Assembly: GCA_049670425.1 (NCBI GenBank)
Contig: JBATTG010000236.1
Coordinates: 1 to 5,030, forward strand
Reading direction: 5' to 3'
Source: Proteocatella sp049670425
GTDB taxonomy: Bacteria > Bacillota > Clostridia > Peptostreptococcales > Filifactoraceae
DNA length: 5,030 nucleotides
The position numbers and the translations under genes are program-made. The notes under the pieces were generated by a model that was given only the letters and a program-made list of their open reading frames with translations, was not told where the DNA came from and ran no database searches. Positions 1-5,030 of the stretch are shown here, one piece after another. Position 1 is the stretch's first letter. Every line of letters starts with the position of its first letter.

Positions 1-172
1 CAATAACTTAATGATTTACACGTTTTTATTCCAATAAAATATTTTCATCATATAAATACGCTCCTAAAATTAGAAAATCAATGAATCTTGATACTGCCGG
101 CTCCATAAGAGTTTTGATTTTTTTATATTGCCTCCTGAATTTTTAAGATGAAAAATATAGCGAAGAAAAGAA
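1..172. other. AT-rich intergenic stretch with no convincing gene
   Basis: I find no reading frame here that looks like a normal gene. The first bases in the second plus frame are open only to a stop at 35-37, so this could be the tail of an upstream gene, but nothing identifies it. On the minus strand there are two Shine-Dalgarno-like motifs (AGGAGG at 137-132, AGGAG at 65-61). The first has no start codon at normal spacing. The second has ATG ATG nine bases downstream but only an 11-codon frame. A loose inverted repeat at 74-121 is listed separately. The stretch therefore holds either the end of an upstream unit or decayed sequence. Confidence 0.5.
74..124 (+). terminator. Weak candidate intrinsic terminator of an upstream unit
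   Basis: AAAATCAA at 74-81 pairs perfectly with TTGATTTT at 114-121. Inside it TCTT (86-89) pairs with AAGA (107-110), and a T-run spans 118-124. The stem is AT-only and its loop is long, so it would be a weak terminator. If real it would end a plus-strand transcript entering from outside the window. The inverted repeat also reads in the other direction, with an A/T-rich flank. Seen: the complementary arms and T-run. Inferred: termination. Confidence 0.3.
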
Positions 173-201
173 TTGACTAAATATTAAGAAAATGATAATA
201 T
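173..201 (+). promoter_or_regulatory. Candidate sigma-A promoter for hutH
   Basis: TTGACT at 173-178 matches the -35 consensus TTGACA at 5 of 6 positions. After 17 bases comes TAATAT at 196-201 (4 of 6), preceded by TGA, so it resembles an extended -10. An overlapping alternative -10, GATAAT at 194-199, would give 15-base spacing. Transcription would begin near 208, leaving an untranslated leader of about 140 bases before the hutH start. That is long, and consistent with control inside the leader. AT-rich DNA produces chance promoters, so the confidence is moderate. Confidence 0.5.
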
Positions 202-231
202 TGAAATAGAAAATTAAATACATAAGTCCCA

Positions 232-248
232 TAGATATTAGAAAATAG
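232..248 (+). promoter_or_regulatory. Putative HutP-type antiterminator binding site (three UAG at 7-nt period)
   Basis: UAG triplets lie at 232-234, 239-241 and 246-248, separated by ATAT and AAAA, which gives the exact pattern UAG-N4-UAG-N4-UAG. In Bacillus subtilis, HutP is a hexamer activated by L-histidine and Mg2+. It binds three UAG/NAG triplets separated by four bases in the hut mRNA and prevents a terminator from forming, which switches on histidine degradation genes. The element sits in the predicted leader of a histidine ammonia-lyase gene and touches the 5' foot of a terminator-like hairpin that begins around 250. The pattern and its position are seen. HutP as the ligand is inferred, since no hutP gene is in the window. 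I see no equally clean second cluster, though further UAGs occur at 261-263 and 304-306. Confidence 0.6.
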
Positions 249-250
249 GG

Positions 251-304
251 GGGCGGATTTTAGAAATGTATCTTTTTGTACATCTTTTAAGGTTCGTCTT
301 TTTT
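251..304 (+). terminator. Leader terminator/attenuator upstream of hutH
   Basis: The arms 251-270 and 279-299 form an imperfect hairpin of about 18 pairs. From the loop outward these are: a perfect five-pair ATGTA/TACAT end (266-270 with 279-283), mismatches at 265/284 and 261/288, a bulged G at 292, then a foot GGGCGGA (251-257) pairing with TTCGTCT (293-299) with several G-U pairs. The loop is TCTTTTTG (271-278). Six Ts follow at 299-304. It lies downstream of the predicted promoter and 44 bases before the hutH start codon, so it would cut off hutH transcription unless disrupted. The adjacent UAG repeat is the obvious candidate for controlling it. Alternatively it simply ends readthrough from upstream. 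Confidence 0.55.
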
Positions 305-348
305 AGTTAAAACTTTTAAGCTAAGTATATGAAAATGGAGGATTAAAT

Positions 349-1878
349 ATGAAAAGAGTTATGATTACAGGACAGGATTTGACACTTGAGGATATTGTAA
401 AAGTATGCAGAGAATTTGCGGTAGTTGAATTGTCTGAAGTCGCTAAGGCAAATATTTTACGGTCAAGGAGCGTCGTAGATGAAATTGTAGATAACGATAA
501 AGTAGTTTATGGAATTACTACCGGCTTTGGTAAATTCAGCAATGTAACAATTACCAAAGATGAATGTAAAGTTTTGCAAAAAAACTTGATAATAACTCAT
601 GCTGTCGGAGCAGGGGAACCATTTAACACCGAGGTAACCAGGGGGATCATCCTTCTTAGGATAAATAATATTTCAAAAGGATATTCAGGAACAAGACTTG
701 AGACTGTCCAGACTATGGTAGATATGCTTAATAAAAATCTTCATCCTATAATTCCACAAAAAGGCTCTTTAGGAGCAAGTGGAGACTTGGCGCCATTGTC
801 GCATATGGTACTTCCAATGATTGGCTTGGGAAAGGCTGAATACAAAGGTGAAGTTCTAGAAGGTAAAGCAGCAATGGAAAAAGCAGGGATACCTATCATA
901 GAGCTCACTGCAAAAGAAGGACTCTCCCTTATAAACGGAACCCAGGTAATGACGGCCGTTGGAGCGCTGACTATATATGATTCAATCAACCTGGCAAAAG
1001 CTGCGGATATTGCAAATGCCTTGGAATTTGAAGCACACAACGGCGTACTTGACGCTCTTCAGGCAAGATGCCATGAAGTAAGACCTCATAAAGGCCAGAT
1101 TGATACAGCAGCTACCTTGCTGCAACTTCTTGAGGGAAGCAAAAATACTACAAAACAAGGAGAAGTAAGGGTTCAGGATGCATACAGCCTGAGATGTTCA
1201 CCACAAGTGCATGGAGCAAGCAAAGATGCAATAAATTATGTGAAAAATAAAGTTGAAATCGAAATAAACTCTGTAACTGATAACCCAATGATATTCCCAG
1301 ATACAAAAGAGGGTATTTCAGCAGGTAACTTTCATGGACAGCCAATGGCCTTGAGTTTTGATTTTCTTGCAATAGCCTTGGCGGAACTTGCCAACATTTC
1401 CGAACGAAGAATCGAAAGGTGTGTAAATCCATCCTTGAGCGAACTGCCAGCTTTTTTAGTAGAACACGGAGGTCTTAATTCCGGATTTATGATAGTGCAA
1501 TACTCGGCAGCCTCATTGGTGTCGGAAAACAAGGTCTTGGCACATCCGGCCAGTGTAGACAGCATCCCTTCATCTGCTAATCAGGAAGACCATGTCAGCA
1601 TGGGGACGATAGCGGCAAGAAAAGCCAGAGATATTTTCGAAAACGCAAGACGTGTCATTGCTATGGAACTCATGTGCGCATGCCAGGCCATAGATTTAAG
1701 AGGAGACAAGGGTATGGGTAAAGGTACAAAGGCGGCTTATGACACCTTGAGAAACTTAGTCCCAACCTTGACACAGGACAGACCACTTTATGAAGATATA
1801 AACAAATGTGAGTCCATTTTAATCGATGAATCCTTAATAAGAAATGTCGAAGCTGCTGTAAATGAATTGAAATTTTAG
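349..1878 (+). CDS. hutH: Histidine ammonia-lyase (histidase)
   Basis: This 509-residue cytoplasmic enzyme is of normal family length and should remove ammonia from L-histidine to give trans-urocanate, the first step of histidine degradation. The MIO-cofactor motif GSLGASGDLAPL is intact, with the self-cyclising Ala-Ser-Gly at 143-145. Other active-site positions of the well-studied Pseudomonas putida enzyme have clear equivalents: Tyr54 in YGITTGFG, His84, Asn196 in INGTQ, Tyr279 and Arg282 in the AYSLRCSPQVHG segment, Phe328 and Glu413. The glutamate favours histidase over phenylalanine or tyrosine ammonia-lyase, which usually carry Gln there. The start is supported by TGGAGG at 336-341, seven bases upstream. 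The gene stands alone: no hutU, hutI, hutG or ftcD follows, and a terminator comes at once. Its leader carries a HutP-like site and an attenuator, suggesting induction by histidine (inference). Confidence 0.96.
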   Translation: MKRVMITGQDLTLEDIVKVCREFAVVELSEVAKANILRSRSVVDEIVDNDKVVYGITTGFGKFSNVTITKDECKVLQKNLIITHAVGAGEPFNTEVTRGIILLRINNISKGYSGTRLETVQTMVDMLNKNLHPIIPQKGSLGASGDLAPLSHMVLPMIGLGKAEYKGEVLEGKAAMEKAGIPIIELTAKEGLSLINGTQVMTAVGALTIYDSINLAKAADIANALEFEAHNGVLDALQARCHEVRPHKGQIDTAATLLQLLEGSKNTTKQGEVRVQDAYSLRCSPQVHGASKDAINYVKNKVEIEINSVTDNPMIFPDTKEGISAGNFHGQPMALSFDFLAIALAELANISERRIERCVNPSLSELPAFLVEHGGLNSGFMIVQYSAASLVSENKVLAHPASVDSIPSSANQEDHVSMGTIAARKARDIFENARRVIAMELMCACQAIDLRGDKGMGKGTKAAYDTLRNLVPTLTQDRPLYEDINKCESILIDESLIRNVEAAVNELKF

Positions 1879-1893
1879 TCAAATAAAATCAAT

Positions 1894-1937
1894 ATAAGCA
1901 AAAAGGGGCATGATTTATTATGTTCCTTTTTGCTTAT
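1894..1937 (+). terminator. Intrinsic terminator after hutH
   Basis: A perfect 13-bp inverted repeat (ATAAGCAAAAAGG at 1894-1906, CCTTTTTGCTTAT at 1925-1937) encloses an inner stem with G-U pairs and a TTTA loop (1914-1917). As a working terminator it is best read as a GGGGCATGA/TTATGTTCC hairpin (1905-1926) preceded by an A-rich tract and followed by TTTTT at 1927-1931. It starts 16 bases after the hutH stop, so hutH appears to be transcribed alone. The symmetry of the A and T tracts could allow action in both directions. Confidence 0.8.
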
Positions 1938-2014
1938 GTTATGTTGCTTTATGATGTTAATTTTGTATCATTGAGACATTTTAATGAAGAAAGTGAAAAT
2001 AATCGAAACTTTAA

Positions 2015-2043
2015 TTGCAACTATATGCTTTATTAGATATAAT
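2015..2043 (+). promoter_or_regulatory. Candidate sigma-A promoter for ygiQ
   Basis: TTGCAA at 2015-2020 (4 of 6 matches to TTGACA) is followed after exactly 17 bases by a perfect TATAAT at 2038-2043. Transcription would start near 2050, giving a leader of roughly 27 bases that includes the ribosome binding site at 2068-2071. The position of this promoter argues against the upstream in-frame ATG at 1984, which would lie before the transcript start. Confidence 0.65.
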
Positions 2044-2067
2044 AGTATAATTGAATTGTTAGTGATT

Positions 2068-2071
2068 GGAG
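2068..2071 (+). promoter_or_regulatory. Ribosome binding site that decides the ygiQ start
   Basis: GGAG at 2068-2071 (within TTGGAG) lies five bases before ATG at 2077. The alternative in-frame ATG at 1984 has no purine-rich Shine-Dalgarno sequence before it, only ACATTTTA. A second ATG at 2083 would have a longer spacing of 11 bases. This supports 2077 as the start. Confidence 0.75.
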
Positions 2072-2076
2072 TAAAA

Positions 2077-3972
2077 ATGAACATGAATATAGATAACAAC
2101 AAATTTCTTCCTTTGACAAAAAAAGAAGCACTTGCCAGAGGATGGGAACAAGTAGATTTCGTACTGGTAACTGGAGATGCATATGTAGATCATCCTAGTT
2201 TCGGAACGGCATTGCTTGGAAGAATTTTAGAAAAAGAAGGCTACTCTGTAGGAATAATATCTCAACCAGACTGGCGCCAGGAAAGAAGCATAACGGTTTT
2301 TGGAGAACCGCGACTTGCATTCTTGGTAGGAAGTGGAAACATAGATTCCATGGTAAACAACTATACCGCGGCAAAAAAACCAAGAAGAAATGACGGATAT
2401 TCTCCAGGTGGAGGTAAAGGATTACGACCTGACAGAGCATTGTCGGTATATACAAAGATGGTCAAGGACGCTTATCCAGAGTGCCCAGTTGTGATTGGTG
2501 GTATAGAAGCCAGCTTGCGCCGTTTTGCGCATTATGACTATTGGAGTGACTCTGTAATGCCATCCATATTAGCTGAAACGAAAGCTGACATGTTACTATA
2601 TGGAATGTCTGAAAAACAGCTGAAAACTTTAGCACAAGGACTATCCAAGGGCTGGCCTATTCATAAAATAAAGAATATTCAAGGCTCTTGCTATATTGAT
2701 GAGAACCTTCCTAAAAATAAGAACTATAGCATAATTGCAAGTTACGAAGAAGTTGCAAGCGATAAAGTCAAATTTGCCGAAGCTTTTCAGATTCAAAGCC
2801 GTGAACAGAATCCATTCACCGGAAAAATTCTTATTCAGCAACATGAGGATTCCTATATAATACAGTTACCACCAAGTCTTCCGTTATCTCAATCGGAAAT
2901 GGATGAAATATATGCCCTTCCGTTTATGAGAACCTTCCATCCTCGGTATAAAAATTCCGGCGGTGTTCCGGCGCTGGCAGAGGTGGAATTCAGTGTAACC
3001 GACCACAGGGGTTGTTTTGGCGGATGTTCTTTTTGTGCCATAAGTTTTCACCAAGGGCGAATTATCCAAAACAGAAGTGAAAACTCCGTTTTGGACGAAA
3101 TAAGAACGATGACCGTACAACCAACTTTCAAGGGGTATATCCATGATATCGGTGGGCCGACAGCAAACTTCAGAAATCCTGCGTGTAAAAAGCAGCTGGA
3201 ATCAGGAGCCTGCAAAGACAGACAATGTTTGGATCCCGAAATATGCCCTAATTTAGAGATAGACCATAAAGATTATCTTGGAATTTTAAAAAAAGCACGC
3301 GAAATACCTAAGGTGAAAAAAGTATTTATACGCTCAGGAGTACGATTTGATTACCTGATGGCGGATAAAAAAACTGACTTTATGGAAGAAATGTGCAAAT
3401 ATCATATAAGTGGACAGCTAAAAGTAGCTCCAGAACACGTTTCGCCAAATGCACTTAAGTATATGGGTAAGCCCAAACGTAAGGTATATGATGAATTTGT
3501 TACAAAGTATGAAAAAATTAATGAAAAAATAGAAAAAAAGCAATACCTTGTACCCTATTTCATTTCAAGTCATCCAGGATGTACGCTAGATGATGCAATC
3601 ATGCTTGCTGAATATACCAGAGATTTAGGCCACAATCCAGAGCAGGTTCAAGACTTTATTCCTACGCCAGGCAGCCTTTCGACGGCAATGTATTATACGG
3701 AGCTGGACCCTCGCACTTTAAAGTCGATATATGTGGCAAAAACCCCAGAAGAAAAATCATTGCAAAGGGCATTGCTTCAGTATCGTAACCCCAAAAACTA
3801 TGATCTTGTCCTGGAGGCTTTAACACAGGCCGATCGACTGGATTTGGTTGGCTTTGGCCCAATGGCGCTGATTAGACCAAGAGGTAACTTTAAAAAAGCA
3901 AGCCCCAAAAGCAATAATCCAGATTCGTATCCAAAACACAGGGAACAAAAAGGGAAATCCAGAAAAAGATAA
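2077..3972 (+). CDS. ygiQ: YgiQ family radical SAM protein
   Basis: This 631-residue protein (numbered from the ATG at 2077) belongs to the YgiQ/UPF0313 family of radical SAM enzymes, whose reaction is not established. The N-terminal part, about residues 10-280, has the family hallmarks FVLVTGDAYVDHPSFG, IISQPDW, YSPGG and GGIEASLRRFAHYDYW. The radical SAM core follows, with the [4Fe-4S] motif CFGGCSFC: Cys313, Cys317 and Cys320 in CX3CX2C spacing. Four more cysteines (370, 379, 384, 390) form a compact cluster just after GGPTANFRNPAC and could bind a second metal centre (inference). The C-terminal part carries the family's QDFIPTPGSLSTAMYYT and the DUF3362-like RALLQYRNPKNY segment, then a basic, probably disordered tail. 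It has its own promoter and terminator, so the neighbours give no hint of function. A 31-residue N-terminal extension from 1984 is possible but unlikely, because that peptide is hydrophobic and not family-like. Confidence 0.93.
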   Translation: MNMNIDNNKFLPLTKKEALARGWEQVDFVLVTGDAYVDHPSFGTALLGRILEKEGYSVGIISQPDWRQERSITVFGEPRLAFLVGSGNIDSMVNNYTAAKKPRRNDGYSPGGGKGLRPDRALSVYTKMVKDAYPECPVVIGGIEASLRRFAHYDYWSDSVMPSILAETKADMLLYGMSEKQLKTLAQGLSKGWPIHKIKNIQGSCYIDENLPKNKNYSIIASYEEVASDKVKFAEAFQIQSREQNPFTGKILIQQHEDSYIIQLPPSLPLSQSEMDEIYALPFMRTFHPRYKNSGGVPALAEVEFSVTDHRGCFGGCSFCAISFHQGRIIQNRSENSVLDEIRTMTVQPTFKGYIHDIGGPTANFRNPACKKQLESGACKDRQCLDPEICPNLEIDHKDYLGILKKAREIPKVKKVFIRSGVRFDYLMADKKTDFMEEMCKYHISGQLKVAPEHVSPNALKYMGKPKRKVYDEFVTKYEKINEKIEKKQYLVPYFISSHPGCTLDDAIMLAEYTRDLGHNPEQVQDFIPTPGSLSTAMYYTELDPRTLKSIYVAKTPEEKSLQRALLQYRNPKNYDLVLEALTQADRLDLVGFGPMALIRPRGNFKKASPKSNNPDSYPKHREQKGKSRKR

Positions 3973-4010
3973 GCCCTTAAATATAAGCAGATTAGCTATT
4001 TAAATTTGAG

Positions 4011-4061
4011 CATATAAAAAAAGAAGCTGAAAAATTCAATTTCAAGCTTCTTTTTTATATG
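4011..4061. terminator. Bidirectional intrinsic terminator between convergent genes
   Basis: CATAT plus an A-run plus GAAGCT (4011-4028) pairs with AGCTTC plus a T-run plus ATATG (4045-4061), with one extra A in the left run. The stem continues inward as GAAA (4029-4032) with TTTC (4040-4043), A4044 bulged and a seven-base loop. Read on the plus strand, the GC-containing stem is followed by six Ts (4051-4056) and ends the ygiQ transcript. Read on the minus strand it is followed by seven Ts (complement of 4016-4022) and ends the carboxypeptidase transcript. This is the expected arrangement between two genes pointing at each other. Confidence 0.9.
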
Positions 4062-4124
4062 TTATTTTATTTTATGACTGGGGCAGGCTTAGGTCGGAGC
4101 CTTCTTATTCGATGCCTTCCAGAG

Positions 4125-5030
4125 TTATGAGACCTTTTTCCTTTTTATATTTTTATTATTTCGATTTTTTTTCTTTCTGAGCTTTCTCATTATTTTCTTG
4201 CGATAATAATTTCGATTAACATAAAAATAGATGACTAAAAGCGAAACCGCTGATATGGTGACAATCCACATTACAACTCGTAAAAATCCTTTAAAAAACG
4301 TAACTATCTTAGATTTGGCACTAGAGCCATCAGAATCCAAGATACTGTTTTTATCGGGAATTTCAAATTCAACTTCGCCTAAAGAAGAATACATAAAATC
4401 AGTTTTATCGTCCAGCTTAATTGAAAATTCCTTTTTTTCAGGGTTCGAATCACTTTGTGATTCTTTAAAATTAACAACGATATCATCCTCGCTCAGGCTA
4501 TCATGCAGAAGTATTTTTGTTGCTTCAACCTTACTGACTGCAAAGTCATCCGCCTCATCTTCTATGTTTATATTGTCTTTGGTCAATTGGACCTGTTTAA
4601 AATCATTGAAACCATAATCGAAAAGTTTGGCTGTATCTCTGTAGTTGTTCCCACCGCTTTGATTTTTTAAAAGAACAACTATCAATTCTCGGTCACCGTC
4701 TTTAGCCACGGTAACAAGCGTATTAAGGGCTTCACTGGTATAACCGGTTTTCCCTCCAATTGCCTTCTCGTAAAAAAAATCTGAGTCTTTGAGCATTTTA
4801 TGTGTGTTCCAAAGGTAGCGGATTTCCGCCTGCTTGTTTGTCGGAGGGATTTGATATGAAGTAGTCCCTAAAATTCGTCTGAACTCGTCGTTTTTCAAAG
4901 CCTCACGGGTTATCATAGCCATGTCATACGCCGTTGTTACGTGAGCCTGATCGTGAAGGCCGTTTGGATTTGCGAAATGAGTGTTGATAGCACCAGCAGA
5001 GATAGCTCTTTCATTCATAAGCTTTGCAAA
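4125..5030 (-). CDS. D-alanyl-D-alanine carboxypeptidase, peptidase family S11 (5' end outside window)
   Basis: This is the C-terminal 301 residues of a penicillin-binding-protein-type carboxypeptidase that removes the terminal D-Ala from peptidoglycan stem peptides outside the membrane. The frame is open to the window edge (Phe-Ala-Lys-Leu precede the Met at 5018), so that Met is internal, within the family motif FxxLMNERA. Other family segments are NTHFANPNGLHDQAHVTTAYD, and IGGKTGYT, whose Lys-Thr-Gly near 4745-4751 is the third active-site motif. The SxxK and SxN motifs lie beyond the window. A C-terminal beta-domain (PBP5_C-like) follows the FDYGFNDF segment, then one membrane helix (about 4219-4290, LRVVMWIVTISAVSLLVIYFY) and a very Lys/Arg-rich cytoplasmic tail. 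The family resembles DacF/DacA/DacB; which one cannot be told from this part. The 3' end may carry a one-base frame change (see findings). Confidence 0.92.
   Translation of the reverse strand, partial: FAKLMNERAISAGAINTHFANPNGLHDQAHVTTAYDMAMITREALKNDEFRRILGTTSYQIPPTNKQAEIRYLWNTHKMLKDSDFFYEKAIGGKTGYTSEALNTLVTVAKDGDRELIVVLLKNQSGGNNYRDTAKLFDYGFNDFKQVQLTKDNINIEDEADDFAVSKVEATKILLHDSLSEDDIVVNFKESQSDSNPEKKEFSIKLDDKTDFMYSSLGEVEFEIPDKNSILDSDGSSAKSKIVTFFKGFLRVVMWIVTISAVSLLVIYFYVNRNYYRKKIMRKLRKKKNRNNKNIKRKKVS

Noticed and set aside
201..215. Possible CodY box near the hutH transcript start
   Set aside because: Only the right half (GAAAATT) fits the AATTTTCWGAAAATT consensus. The left half does not, and such half-sites are common in AT-rich DNA.
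741..1882. Several minus-strand open frames opposite hutH
   Set aside because: All lie inside a complete, motif-verified hutH gene, lack ribosome binding sites of their own that I can see, and give no recognisable protein.
1984..2076. N-terminal extension of the ygiQ frame from the ATG at 1984
   Set aside because: It has no Shine-Dalgarno sequence, overlaps a good promoter (TTGCAA-17-TATAAT), and codes a hydrophobic peptide unlike the family's N-terminus. The ATG at 2077 has GGAG five bases upstream.
4085..4102. Small hairpin AGGCT/AGCCT between the convergent genes
   Set aside because: It is a five-pair stem with an eight-base loop and no T-tract. The GC-rich character is better explained by the possible coding extension of the carboxypeptidase.
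4231..4617. 128-codon open frame on the plus strand
   Set aside because: It lies wholly opposite the well-supported carboxypeptidase gene, and its Ser/Leu-rich product looks like an antisense shadow with no recognisable motif.
1..5030. CRISPR array, tRNA/rRNA, insertion sequence or phage attachment site
   Set aside because: I saw no regularly spaced direct repeats, tRNA-like cloverleaf, transposase or integrase coding sequence, or flanking terminal repeats anywhere in the window.

Overview
The window looks like chromosomal DNA from a low-GC Gram-positive bacterium, most likely of the class Clostridia. The reasons are the very AT-rich intergenic DNA, strong AGGAGG-like ribosome binding sites, intrinsic terminators with T-tracts, a Firmicute-type histidine ammonia-lyase, and a sporulation/vegetative-type family S11 D,D-carboxypeptidase with a C-terminal membrane anchor. 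The species cannot be named from this sequence alone.

Layout. Positions 1-348 hold no convincing gene. The right half of that stretch reads as a regulated 5' leader for the next gene: a sigma-A-like promoter (173-201), three UAG triplets spaced by exactly four bases (232-248), and a long hairpin followed by six Ts (251-304). Positions 349-1878 encode histidine ammonia-lyase (hutH, + strand), closed by a hairpin/T-tract terminator (1894-1937). After a separate promoter (2015-2043), a radical SAM protein of the YgiQ family runs from 2077 to 3972 (+ strand). The longer reading frame from 1984 would cover this promoter and is not the likely start. A bidirectional terminator (4011-4061) separates it from a convergent gene on the minus strand (4125-5030), the C-terminal two thirds or so of a D-alanyl-D-alanine carboxypeptidase whose 5' part lies outside the window.

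How the parts work together. The three genes are separate transcription units and share no obvious pathway: histidine catabolism (histidine to urocanate), a conserved radical SAM enzyme of unknown reaction, and peptidoglycan trimming. The most interesting item is the hutH leader. The UAG-N4-UAG-N4-UAG element directly before a terminator-like hairpin matches the known recognition pattern of HutP, the histidine-dependent antiterminator of the Bacillus subtilis hut operon. Here it precedes a stand-alone hutH with no hutP gene visible beside it. A second point of interest is a possible one-base frame problem at the very 3' end of the carboxypeptidase gene. Shifting one frame adds a 21-residue basic tail that ends just before the terminator.
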